Assembly: GCA_016617855.1 (NCBI GenBank) | Contig: JAECUM010001776.1 | Location: 26,721 to 90,720 of the forward strand | Direction of reading: 5' to 3' | Length of the DNA: 64,000 nucleotides | Source: Megalonaias nervosa | Taxonomy: Eukaryota > Mollusca > Bivalvia > Unionida > Unionidae | Part shown: one piece after another, positions 18,870 through 27,532 of the stretch | Numbering within the stretch: position 1 is the first letter of the stretch | Layout of the letters: every line of letters begins with the position of its first letter | The notes under the pieces: model-generated | Databases searched by the model: none | The model's input: the letters and a program-made list of their open reading frames with translations, nothing else | Told to the model about the DNA's origin: nothing | Position numbers and translations under genes: made by a program

Positions 18870-19241
18870 GGAGAATTATCTCTGGATGCAAGTGATGTTG
18901 GGGTTGGAGCAGTATTGATTCAAGAAGACAGAAATGGTGTTGATCACCCAGTGTGCTATTTCTCTAAGAAATTAAATAAGCACCAAAGAAATTACTCAAC
19001 AATCGAGAAGGAATGTTTGGCCTTAATACTGGCAATACAGCATTTTGAAGTTTACTTTAGCTCAGCTCCTTCCCCGGTTGTTGTGTTTAGTGATCACAAC
19101 CCCCTTACTTTCATCGACAAGATGAAAAATAAATATCAAAGATTATTAAGGTAGAGTTTGTTTTTGCAAGAATATAATCTCGACATCAGGCACATCAAAG
19201 GAAAAGACAATTTGATTTTAGATGCACTTTCCCGTGTATAG
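18870..19241 (+). pseudogene. RNase H domain, gypsy pol 3' end
   Basis: Frame 18,858-19,154 encodes a RNase H_RT fold: LDASDVGVGAVLIQEDRNG (catalytic Asp), CYFSKKLNKHQRNYSTIEKE (catalytic Glu) and VVVFSDHNPLTFI (Asp). After a TAG at 19,152-19,154 the same frame goes on with DIRHIKGKDNLILDALSRV and ends at 19,241, the normal end of a gypsy RNase H. It degrades the RNA strand during reverse transcription. Only one stop is seen. Confidence 0.8.
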
Positions 19242-19375
19242 AAATATTATTTCATATACACTTTATATAATTCATAGGAATTTTCTTATGTAATTTTGTT
19301 TACTTCGTGTATAATTTACATATGGTAAAAAGAAAGCTTTATTATATAAATCTTTCCTTTTCTTTATGGGGGAAG

Positions 19376-20306
19376 TGTTACGTATATGTAATTAAATTGC
19401 ATGTGTGTTAGTTTTAAAATTCTTATTATTTTACTTTTGTTTCATTACATTTTATTGTAATGATTATTTTCACGGGATTCGAAATTCTTTTTCAGTAATT
19501 CGATATTTTCTTTAAGTGATATTGTTTATCTAAGACGTAAAACGTGTTACATGAACAATAGTTTTAGTTCACCTTTGTCCGCGGTAGTGTAAGCTCTACG
19601 CGAAAACGATTGACTATTGCCAAGGTCATTTCGTCTAGTCTGAATAAACAATGTTTTATTTTTAAATTTATTTCAGAGTGAGAGTAGATAGGGGTTCTTG
19701 CTACGAGACAAATTACATATTTACTATTGCGTTGTTCAAGTGTTAAGAGACCACGTGATCTATCTCGTGAGAACGGGATGATGATTCATTTTGATATAAT
19801 AACCCTTTCTGAGTGCTTGTCAGTCAGTTGTATTTTGAAACCTTAAAGGCTGGATAGGGTTTTGTTGTTGAAAACAGATTGTTTTTGAAGTCCATTTGTT
19901 TTTGAAATTTAAGAATTTTTCTCTAGAAAACTAAACGAGTGTACGGTTTTATAAATTCTGGGAGAAAGTAATTCAGTGGAACTTTATTCTGGAATTATTC
20001 GGAAACATAAACTGTGATTCAATTGAGGAATTGTTGCTATTTGTAAAATAACCACATCTGACGTCATCGCCTTCCATATTGGAACGTCGTCGAGATTCGA
20101 ACCTGGATTCTAATATAACTATTAAGTGATAGGACTTGTATTTTTCATGCTTAGGATTAAATTTTGGATTATATTCACAAACCGTAAGTCCTATTTTTAA
20201 ATTTTTACATTGTTTTCTAGGGAAATAAATTATTTTGTTAAAATATATAAAGCTTGTTGACTTCTCTCTTTTCGTCTGTTACATTTGTACGAGCCTGCGC
20301 GTAACA
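19376..20306 (+). repeat. Long terminal repeat, 931 bp
   Basis: Starts TGTTACGTATATGTAATTAA and ends GCCTGCGCGTAACA, i.e. TGTTAC...GTAACA termini. A polypurine tract ATGGGGGAAG (19,366-19,375) sits immediately upstream. Clearly related full-length copies occur at 37,485-38,408, 50,391-51,308 and 59,610-60,527. Its right end is fused directly to polymerase coding sequence of element C. Confidence 0.9.
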
Positions 20307-20307
20307 C

Positions 20308-21856
20308 ATGGAAGACTTGTACCAGGCCACTTGTCAGCGGCGCTTGAAATTAGAAGAGCAAGTATACCAAGTGGTAGAAATGTGGGAACACGAGTACGAT
20401 CACCGTTTGAAAACTGATCCCGAGTTTAAGGGTATCGTGGAAAGTGGACCCACTGAACCCTCGGGACAGTTTTTTCGGAGGACGGACGAATACCACCTGT
20501 TTGCTGTACCAAGTCGACGAGGGGAAAGGAGAGGAAATCAAATACTTGGACGTGTGTTCTCTGTATCAGTACGTGTGCAAATATTGTCACTTTCCCGCAG
20601 GGCACCCGCAATTGCTGACGGAACACATCGACCTGGAAAACATTCGACAATACGAAGGATTGATCAAGTGTAAAGTCTTGCCTCCCACTAACTTGTACCA
20701 TCCCGTTTTACCTCATCATTTCCAAGGAAACCTGATGTTTTATTTGTGCAACCAAGACCGACCTTGTCAGCATAGCCAGGAAAAACGCGCCTTAACGGGA
20801 ACGTGGGTCAGCGTGGAATTGTTCAAAGCTCTGGACCTGGGATACCAACTGTTAGAAGTGTACGAAATTTACCACTTTCCCAAGACAGAAAAATGCCACA
20901 AGGGAGACGAGACTCAAAAGGGCATTTTCGCAGACTACGTGAATGCCTTTTTAAAACTGAAACAAGAAGCCAGCGGCTATCCTTCCTGGTGCCACACTCC
21001 CAAAGGCCAAAAGAAATTCAAAGAGAAATACTGGGAGCAGGCAGGCATCACTTTAGACCACGTGGAGAAAAACGAAGGAAGGCGATCGTTTGCCAAAGTG
21101 TTGTTAAATTGCTTGTGGGGCAAAATGGCACAACGACCATGCTTACCCGAGACGGAGTATTTGACAGAACCTTCCCGCTACTTCCAGATGATTCACGACA
21201 AAACCAAATACATAAAACACGTGGACGTCGTTCGTGAGGACTTGATCTTAGTCAATTACGAAGAAGAACTGGACTTTGTAGAAGCCGACGAATTTGGAAA
21301 TGTCATCATTGCGGCTTACATGACAGCCCATACTCGCTTAAAATTGTACGAAGCTTTAGAACTGTTAGGAGATCGTATGCTGTATTTTGACACGGACAGT
21401 TGCATCTACATCGATCCTCTGGGTCAACAATAGCCTAACATCGAAGGAGACCGTTTAGGAGCCTGGACGGACGATCAGTCCGACGACAAGATTCTAAGTT
21501 TTGCAAGTGGCGTTCCCAAAACTTAAAGCTACGAATACAGAGACCCACTAGGAGAAGTGCACACCGAGTGTAAAGTGAAAGGATTGTCTCTCAATTATCG
21601 CACCAGTCGACTGGTGAACTTTGGTGTCTTGAAAGAAGTCTTGCAGTCTGGAGAGGATGGAAATTTTAAAGTGACCACCCACGAACCCCACAAGAATGTA
21701 CGTTTACCCACACACCAAATCGTCAGCCTGTCCTTGGAAAAAGTCTATCAAATCGTGTTCCAGAAGCGAGTACGGCTTCCCAATCACTTCACTTTACCGT
21801 ACGGACAAACTGATATTGGTCAGCATATAAAAAGGGACAACGTTCAAGACCGATAG
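20308..21856 (+). pseudogene. Protein-primed family-B DNA polymerase, truncated
   Basis: C-terminal half of a Polinton PolB. Recognisable: NPRDSFFGGRTNTTCLLYQ, motif A YLDVCSLYQYVCKYCHFPAG (canonical SLYP has become SLYQ), motif B KVLLNCLWGKMAQRP (about 21,095-21,140) and motif C MLYFDTDSCIYID (about 21,378-21,415). A frameshift near 20,445 separates the first ORF from the 20,444-21,433 frame; a TAG follows at 21,431-21,433 and another stop near 21,523, after which the C-terminal frame runs to 21,856. The exonuclease and terminal-protein regions are absent, cut off by the LTR at 20,306; ATG 20,308 is fortuitous. Confidence 0.9.
21826..21833 (+). promoter_or_regulatory. TATA box for the Cys/His-rich gene
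   Basis: TATAAAAA at 21,826 lies 63 bp before ATG 21,889 and overlaps the last codons of the polymerase gene. Comparable TATAAAA boxes precede the genes at 23,368 and 24,267, indicating individually promoted, compact genes. Confidence 0.55.
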
Positions 21857-21888
21857 TTCATTGGAACTACCAATACCAAGCAAGAAAG

Positions 21889-22149
21889 ATGAATCCTTTC
21901 AAACAACAAGTATCGAGCGTAAGAGTCAAGTCCAACGAGAAACTCTAGTACGATGTTGTGCCTTGCGATGGCATGGATGCCGTACGCTATGACCTCAGCG
22001 ATTCAGTACCACATCATGGAAACTTTGCTATACCTACCATGAAAAGTGATGCTATGTGTGTCAAACCTGACGGATGCAAAAACGATGCCACTCGTCATCG
22101 TTCACCTTTTGACTTTACTGTTTTTAATGGTGGATGTCATCATTATTAA
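21889..22149 (+). pseudogene. Cys/His-containing small protein, unknown
   Basis: An 86-residue frame from ATG 21,889 with one in-frame TAG at codon 20 (21,946-21,948). The part after the stop contains VVPCDGMDAVRYDLSD, AMCVKPDGCKNDATRHR and a GGCHHY end, with spaced Cys and His that might bind metal. Family unknown. It ends 3 bp before the BIR gene start. The TATA box 63 bp upstream and the tight fit suggest a real gene that has decayed by one nonsense mutation. Confidence 0.45.
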
Positions 22150-22152
22150 ACC

Positions 22153-22515
22153 ATGCTGCTTCCACTCTACGCATGTCATCCAAAACTGAGCAAACTTCTA
22201 CATATTTCACCTTACCCTCATCGAAATGAACCTGTGAAAGATGAATATTCGTTCCCTGTGCGATTGCCTGAATACTGCGACTTTGAAAGTCGATTCCAAA
22301 CTTTCCGAGGAAAATGGCCAAAGTATCTGGGAGGACCTACGCCCGAAGAATTAGCTAGAGCCGGATTTATCTACTTGGGCGAAAGTGATAAAGTTAAGTG
22401 CTTCAGTTGCGGTTTGTCACTTCACGAGTGGGAGAAGAAAGATTGCGTTTACCTGGAACATGCTCGATGGTCTCCAGATTGTCACTACTTACCTTTAGTG
22501 GGACCTCGTCATTGA
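22153..22515 (+). CDS. Single-BIR-domain protein (IAP-like)
   Basis: Intact 120-codon frame. The BIR domain covers about residues 38-113: FESRFQTFRGKWP, LARAGFIYLGESDKVKCFSC (CxxC zinc ligands), GLSLHEWEKKDCVYLEHARW (His ligand) and SPDCHYL (Cys ligand), i.e. the C-x2-C...H-x6-C zinc pattern. There is no RING domain. BIR proteins of the IAP family bind caspases or IAP antagonists and block apoptosis; survivin-like members act in mitosis. Captured IAP genes occur in several large DNA viruses. Here the gene sits between polymerase and virion genes of element C, pointing to a host-interaction function. It is the best preserved accessory gene. Confidence 0.9.
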   Translation: MLLPLYACHPKLSKLLHISPYPHRNEPVKDEYSFPVRLPEYCDFESRFQTFRGKWPKYLGGPTPEELARAGFIYLGESDKVKCFSCGLSLHEWEKKDCVYLEHARWSPDCHYLPLVGPRH

Positions 22516-22526
22516 AGTGGCATACC

Positions 22527-22835
22527 ATGTCGTTTAAGAAACCAGCTGCTTCGCTAGGAGTCAAACGTTGGACAACACCTAGACAAGTATTTAAACCCCA
22601 CTGGAAAAATAATCTTCAAACATTACCAAACGAATTGCAAGAGAAGATCCACAAGGACATTTGGCTGGAACTTGCCAGAGCAAAATCTCGATGGATGACT
22701 GAGGAACCTTTATGTCGAGAAATTCACAAGAGGAAATTGACAAAAGTCAACAAACAAGTCAGATTTCTCTGGATCAAGGGTGCGTTCTTCCGAATATTTC
22801 GCTTTAGACCTTTTACATTTGAATATTTTTATTGA
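22527..22835 (+). CDS. LPxEL helical protein 1, possible F-box-like
   Basis: A 102-codon frame beginning MSFKKPAASLGVKRWTTPRQ, then NNLQTLPNELQEKIHKDIWL and REIHKRKLTKVNKQVRFLWI. LPxEL followed by an amphipathic helix recalls an F-box or SOCS-box-like start, but the motif is too short to be sure. From about 22,800 the frame seems to slip: another frame reads LNIFIDILDRLMEWQWSEIT up to about 22,915, resembling the end of the next gene. It is thus probably a frameshifted gene of about 130 residues. Related to the gene at 22,929. Confidence 0.45.
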   Translation: MSFKKPAASLGVKRWTTPRQVFKPHWKNNLQTLPNELQEKIHKDIWLELARAKSRWMTEEPLCREIHKRKLTKVNKQVRFLWIKGAFFRIFRFRPFTFEYFY

Positions 22836-22928
22836 TATTCTTGATCGTTTAATGGAATGGCAGTGGTCAGAAATTACACACTACATTCGTTACTTTCGCT
22901 CTAGGAGAAGTGTTTGATTGACATAGTC

Positions 22929-23222
22929 ATGGATACTTTACAAGAGAACATTCGTGGTTTGCATGTGGAGTTAAGAGAACGCATTTACCGCGAGTTGATC
23001 AAAATACAAGTGAAACGCAAAGAACAATTGCATCCGTTACATCACCGATGTTTGAACCACTGGTACCTGAATGCTATAAAAGGACTGATTCTGATGAAAG
23101 CGTTCCAATGGTCAGACATTGTTCGACTACCCCTATGCGAGAAGGATTGGTTTGTTACTGATTCTTTTTACTACAAGGTAGACATACTGCAACGAATTCC
23201 AGAAGAAGAATTAAAGGGTTAG
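22929..23222 (+). CDS. LPxEL helical protein 2, paralogue of the preceding gene
   Basis: A 97-codon frame from ATG 22,929: MDTLQENIRGLHVELRERIY, HPLHHRCLNHWYLNAIKGLI, KAFQWSDIVRLPLCEKDWF and ILQRIPEEELKG. Similarity to the upstream gene covers the xLQ...L..EL.E.I segment and the F/W-QWS(D/E)I segment, so the two are a tandem duplicate pair. All-alpha prediction, no membrane segment. Function unknown; a role as adaptor to host ubiquitin ligases is speculation from the LPxEL-type start. The frame is intact. Confidence 0.45.
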   Translation: MDTLQENIRGLHVELRERIYRELIKIQVKRKEQLHPLHHRCLNHWYLNAIKGLILMKAFQWSDIVRLPLCEKDWFVTDSFYYKVDILQRIPEEELKG

Positions 23223-23350
23223 CAAAATCTTTTACACAATATAAACTTAGTTCAAGAAGACACTTCTAGTGACTAAACAATTTAGATTTGCTACTGGAGT
23301 ACGACCATCTCTGTGCAGAAAGTACACTTATTGCCTCCGACAAAAAGAGG

Positions 23351-23357
23351 TATAAAA
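23351..23357 (+). promoter_or_regulatory. TATA box upstream of the Bcl-2-like candidate
   Basis: TATAAAA only 10 bp before ATG 23,368, so either the leader is extremely short or translation starts further downstream. Confidence 0.45.
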
Positions 23358-23367
23358 ACGGACTACC

Positions 23368-23838
23368 ATGCCACGTCGTTTATCAATCGTGATACTACAG
23401 ATTCTTTGGAAGAAAATCAATGACATTATTCAGTGAGTGGAGGATTACCATTGTATTTTACAAGGACAGTTTCCATTGAATTGGGGTCGACTTGTACTGT
23501 GTGTCTTGGTGACTTGCTTTCTGGGATTTCGTTTATCGGCGATTCCTTGTGGACTATTTACGAACAGTACATACCCCCAAAACATGAAAGTGGTCCATTT
23601 AAATGTGCACGAAAAACTCATTCTGCTCAAAGCTATGCACTTTCATCTCGATACTTCTCGACAACTTATACAGGAAAGAAAGATTCACCAACTTTTAGGT
23701 TCTGAAGATGTTTACGATGATGTGTGTGTAGCTTCTGACTTACACCCTCACTGGAAAGATGTACGTGACTGGAAAAGTTGGGGTTTCGAGGTTTGGACAA
23801 AAGAAGTGGCCCACTATGCCCAAGATTTGTCATCCTAA
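23368..23838 (+). pseudogene. Possible Bcl-2-like protein (BH1-type NWGR motif)
   Basis: ATG 23,368 opens MPRRLSIVILQILWKKINDI, a TGA stands at 23,434-23,436, and the frame then continues to 23,838 (156 residues in all). GQFPLNWGRLVLCVLVTCFL matches the BH1 signature of Bcl-2 proteins (NWGR followed by a hydrophobic helix), and DWKSWGFEVW near the end is compatible with a BH2 region (W..xGW..F). Total size is typical of viral Bcl-2 homologues. No C-terminal anchor is visible. If correct it would be a second apoptosis regulator next to the BIR gene. The alternative is a membrane protein of unknown type. Evidence is one motif plus length. Confidence 0.4.
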
Positions 23839-24266
23839 AATATTAAAACATTCAGTGAAAAAAGTAACTTTTAAACCTGTTAGTGACAGTGCCAGAAGAA
23901 AAAAAAGTCATGACGGAGGAAAACCACTTTCTTTAGGACAGGACCGTTATTGACATCCCCGAAAGGTCATTCTGGGAGGACCCTTGTGTGACTGTGCCAA
24001 GGAATGTAGAGACTCTAAGAACATTACACACTGTCCCTACAATTCCACTTCTTGATCACCACAAATGTTGTACAGAGACTTGTTTATATTCCACTATGAT
24101 CGTTTTCATGTCTTTTATTCATGTACTTAACCATTTGGCTTTTATGTATTTTTGTCTTTCGTGTTGTTCACAATTAAATATGGCAATAAATGTGTCCTGA
24201 AAAAAGTATAAAAACTCTTGCTTTGTCTGTCTTCGTACCAAAAGTGACATTCCTTACACTACTACT
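23839..24266 (+). promoter_or_regulatory. Intergenic region with poly(A) signal and TATA box
   Basis: No gene is seen in most of this stretch. AATAAA at 24,185-24,190 is followed 17 bp later by TATAAAAA at 24,207-24,214, 53 bp before the ATPase start, so termination of one unit and promotion of the next are closely packed. Confidence 0.45.
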
Positions 24267-24780
24267 ATGGATAACTCTACTGTCTCTGCTCCCTCTTTCT
24301 CCATTTTCAAAGTCATCGACGAACACTTAGATTGTGCTAGTTGGGAGGCCTTTTATCTTCGCCATCCCTTTAACATGCTCATTGCCGGACCTAGCGGATC
24401 AAGCAAAATCGAATTTGTCAAACGTTTGATCGAACATAAACATTAGATCGATCGTCCACCTTAACGAATCGTGTGGTGTTACAAAGTGTGGCAATCGGCG
24501 TACAACCTTCTGCGAGAAAGTCAAGGCGATTCCATCGACACATGTTCAGTGTATTTAGTGCACCAAAAGATGTTCCCTCATCGTCGTTCTCCTGTCCAGA
24601 AAGAAAAAAAAAAAAAAGACAGTCTCGTCATCCGAAAAAGTTCTTAGCCAAACATCGACGTCACCCCCAGAAAACACACACTCGTCCAAAGAAAGAGAGG
24701 AGCAACCAAAGAGGAGCATTCTTTTTCGATTTTGGAAAACACATCGTCACCTTTATGACGAAGCGATAGTCCCAAATAAA
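24267..24780 (+). pseudogene. Packaging ATPase remnant (element C)
   Basis: ATG 24,267 opens a 59-codon frame with SWEAFYLRHPFNMLIAGPSG and SSK, a Walker A whose usual GKT has decayed to SKI, and stops at 24,444-24,446. A following frame shows RIVWCYKVWQSAYNLL, matching the stretch after Walker A in Polinton ATPases (PxRIVWCY). Beyond about 24,560 the sequence turns into Lys/Arg/Pro-rich low-complexity coding that does not resemble the family, so the Walker B half appears deleted. Only about 70-80 residues are recognisable of an expected 220-250. Confidence 0.7.
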
Positions 24781-24858
24781 GGATAAAAGGCCGTGTGACA
24801 AGTCATCGACGTTAGTGTATTTTTTGGTTTGTGCCACGGAATTAACCAACCAAGAAAG

Positions 24859-25278
24859 ATGTCACCCCCCCCCCAATAGATATTCCTCTTCTACCCCCAA
24901 AGGAAAGAAAAGGAAAGGACTGCCACCTCGTTTATTCATACACTGGGACATGTTGTCTGTCCTGCCCAAAGCTTCTACACCTTTGCGAGAAAACTCATTC
25001 AAACCGCCTCCAATGACGTCATTGATACCGTGAGTGAATGTTGTCTGATTGTCTTGAAAGGAACGATACCTTTCACTAAACACCAGAATAAATGCTTTAC
25101 CAAACATCGACACGTTCTTCGCCAAATGGTACAAAAGAAAATATTCATTCGTCAAAAGAAAAAGATGTTGGTGCAACGCGGAGGAATTTTTCCCCTGTTA
25201 GGACTACTTACCAATGTAATAGTGAAACCTATGTTGGATATGTTGGGAAGAGTTATACCCGCCATAGCTCCAATGTAA
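24859..25278 (+). pseudogene. pX-like basic virion protein (element C)
   Basis: The recognisable part is at 25,030-25,278: CCLIVLKGTIPFTKHQNKCF, KHRHVLRQMVQKKIFIRQKK and LVQRGGIFPLLGLLTNVI, ending at a TAA. 'RQKKxxLVQRGGFLPLL' is a hallmark of a small core protein found in most Polintons, probably DNA-binding and membrane-active after cleavage at the GG. An upstream frame (24,950-25,029) gives SVLPKASTPLRENSFKPPP, probably the shifted N-terminal part, so a frameshift lies near 25,025. It lies between the ATPase and the coiled-coil protein, the usual place. Confidence 0.65.
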
Positions 25279-25333
25279 AAGGGTCAAGAAGATGAAAAGG
25301 ACCTCTGGAGTCAAAAGATCTCAGACGTGATCC

Positions 25334-26029
25334 TTGAAATCCAATGGAAGGACGAAAACCGCCTTTAATATCTTACACACGATGGATGGAATAACATCGT
25401 TGGCAAGAACAACGAACCACGCATTTACCTCCCAATCTTCATTTGACGAGATGTCCCAGTTACAACACGAATTGCAATCGTTGATGGATCGCAGCCATTT
25501 GTCAGAAACGGAAAAATCGCAACGGTACGGTCAACTATTGCAACAAATGCAACACTTTCACCAGAAAGCTTTAGACGAAACAGCTCTACCTACTCTGAAA
25601 GGTTTTAAGAATCTAATGAAAAGTTCACCACCACCCCCAGCGGTCAAGACAGATGCAGCCTCACGGATGTCGGAGGAAGAAGAGGCAAGAGAAGTATTTC
25701 AAAGACCGTCAGCAGCTTCCATCCCTAGTAAGATTGCAGCGTTCTTGTTGACCCCTTCCCCTACACCACAACGAGAAGAACTTAAAGCTTGGGTTAAAAA
25801 GATGATGTCCACAACACCTTCGACAGAAGTGAAAAATAAAGAAGGGAAAGCAGAAGTAAAAAAGAAAAGAAGACCAAAGCCATTCCAGTACCATCACCAC
25901 CACTACCACCAAAATTACCTTCGACTTCTACTCCCGTGGCACATCGGACACGTAAAGCCCTTTATAGACCACTTCAGAGTACCATCAGCGAAGAGTGGAT
26001 CTCTTATTAAAAAATGGAGAAGGTGTTAG
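25334..26029 (+). CDS. Coiled-coil virion-associated protein (element C)
   Basis: Open frame of 231 codons; the probable start is ATG 25,382 (MDGITSLARTTNHAFTSQSS), though an earlier ATG exists. Residues following have a long heptad-like region (FDEMSQLQHELQSLMDRSHL, RYGQLLQQMQHFHQKALDET), then a Pro/Ser-rich linker, then ASIPSKIAAFLLTPSPTPQ and a basic KKKRRPKP segment with a His-rich run. The last 30 residues may derive from a shifted frame. Such coiled-coil plus Pro-rich proteins accompany pX and integrase genes in Polintons; function unknown. It overlaps the integrase start by 16 bp. Confidence 0.5.
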   Translation: MKSNGRTKTAFNILHTMDGITSLARTTNHAFTSQSSFDEMSQLQHELQSLMDRSHLSETEKSQRYGQLLQQMQHFHQKALDETALPTLKGFKNLMKSSPPPPAVKTDAASRMSEEEEAREVFQRPSAASIPSKIAAFLLTPSPTPQREELKAWVKKMMSTTPSTEVKNKEGKAEVKKKRRPKPFQYHHHHYHQNYLRLLLPWHIGHVKPFIDHFRVPSAKSGSLIKKWRRC

Positions 26030-27122
26030 CTAGCATTTACTACTATCCATCCCATCCTGAAGGTTACGAAGTAGTTCAGAAATTGCATCGTGCTGCAAAC
26101 CTCGACTGAAAAGTGTTCGTTTACCTCAAGTGCAACGATGGTTACAAGAACAAGCCACGTACACCTAACACAAACCCATTCGACGAAAATTTTCTAGAAG
26201 TCGCACCTGAGTGGAGGGTATCGATCATCAATGGCAAGCCGATTTAGCCGATGTCTCTCATTTGGCCACCTACAATCATGGTTACAAATATTTGTTTTGT
26301 GTCATCGACGTCTTTTGCAAATTTGCTTGGGTCGTGCCATTGACTTCCAAATCGAGCAGTGAGTTAGTGAGAGCCCTCAAACTGGTGTTGAAGCAAAGCG
26401 GACGTCAACCTCTTCGATAGCAAACCGACAAAGGCACCGAATTTCTGAACCAAGCTTTCCAAAAAAGAATTGAAGAAACGTGACATTCATTTTTTCACCA
26501 CCGAGAATCCCGAAACCAAAGCCAGCATCGTGGAACGTATTCAACGCACCTTGAAAGAACGCATGTGGAAATATTTAACGCATCAACACACTCTCAAGTA
26601 CATCGATGTCTTGCCACACCTAGTCCAAGAGTACAACCAATATTACCATCTGAGCATCGGACGTGCCCCCAAAGAAGTAACTCCCGACAACAAAGTGGCC
26701 GTCTTCAAGGCCTTTTTGGTACGTCCCAGACAGTGACTGTCCCCAAGAAAGGTGGAGTGTTGGCAGCAGGAGATTGGGTGCGCAGTGGCAAAACCAAACA
26801 CACTTTCGACAAAGGTTGCGTACTCAACTGGACCAAAGAATCGTTTCGTGTCACTGAACGTGTGCGTGGCCGTCATCCTCCAGTCTATAAATTGGAAGAC
26901 ATGAACGGGGAAGTGTTAAAAGGAACGTATTACTTGCCCGAGTTACAACGTGTGACCAAAAAAGAAGACGAAGTGTACGAGATCGAAGGCATACTCGATC
27001 GAAGAACCCGAAAAGTAGGAATAAAACGTGTCAAAGAAGTCAAAGTACGTTGGAAAGGATATCCTCCCAGTTTTGACTCTTGGATCGACGCTTCGCAAAT
27101 CATCGACTATAAAAAGAAGTGA
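26014..27122 (+). pseudogene. Polinton integrase with chromodomain (element C)
   Basis: ATG 26,014 starts MEKVLASIYYYPSHPEGYEV, the usual 'YY.P..P.' beginning; TGA at 26,107. The rve core follows: HQWQADLADVSHLATYNHGY (first Asp), YLFCVIDVFCKFAWVVPL, TAG at 26,418 then QTDKGTEFLNQAF (second Asp) in the same frame, a frameshift near 26,465, KASIVERIQRTLKERMW (Glu). Another frameshift near 26,735 leads to an SH3-like part (VLAAGDWVRSGKTKHTFDKG) and a C-terminal chromodomain with VKVRWKGYPPSFDSWIDASQ. All three catalytic residues are present. Chromodomains can steer integration to histone-marked chromatin. About 365 residues unbroken. Confidence 0.9.
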
Positions 27123-27127
27123 CCATC

Positions 27128-27532
27128 ATGCCCTTCAACAGAGCCTCAGCTACTGCAGTGACCACTCCTTCGCCCAGTTCTTCTGTGCAAGATCTACAAA
27201 AGCAACCCTTGTGGGTGTGGTGTGGAGAACGTGTGCCTAAAACGCAAATCGACTTTTTCTGCCAAATCTTTGTGGTGTATTGTGTCATCGGTGCTGCCAT
27301 TGCCAATTTGAGTTTGCAACAAGGAGACAAACAATTGTGGACCATTTTACTCAGCAGTTGCATCGGTTACCTTCTTCCCAATCCGTCTCTGAAATATTCC
27401 TCTAACGAGAACAACAACGGAAGTCTTGCGTCCAACGTTAGTCCCGCTTCCAACAGTCAGCCTAACCATCCTCTTTTAGACACTCCTCTGACTTCCAGCA
27501 ACTCCTCGGACACTAGAACTCTGGAATTATGA
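27128..27532 (+). CDS. Two-helix membrane protein (element C)
   Basis: Intact 134-codon frame. After a Ser/Thr-rich start comes LWVWCGERVPKTQIDFFCQI, a hydrophobic helix (FVVYCVIGAAIANLSL), a short charged turn (QQGDKQ) and a second helix LWTILLSSCIGYLLPNPSLK, then a polar Asn/Ser-rich tail. The 'VPxxxxxFFCQ...LW..LLSSxIGxLLPxP' pattern is recurrent in animal Polinton/adintovirus genomes next to the penton gene; function unknown. Its stop overlaps the penton start (ATGA), implying co-transcription or reinitiation. Confidence 0.7.
   Translation: MPFNRASATAVTTPSPSSSVQDLQKQPLWVWCGERVPKTQIDFFCQIFVVYCVIGAAIANLSLQQGDKQLWTILLSSCIGYLLPNPSLKYSSNENNNGSLASNVSPASNSQPNHPLLDTPLTSSNSSDTRTLEL

Larger units (their letters stand above)
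18868..20306 (+). mobile_element. 3' fragment of a Ty3/gypsy (Gmr1-type) retrotransposon
   Basis: An RNase H coding end followed directly by a full LTR. The RNase H is about 90% identical by eye over many residues to that of the element at 50.4-56.2 kb (e.g. DASDVGVGAVLIQEDRNGVD). RNase H adjacent to the 3' LTR, with no integrase between, fits the order gag-PR-INT-RT-RH. The 5' portion is missing; the left junction with element B is at about 18,868. Confidence 0.8.
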
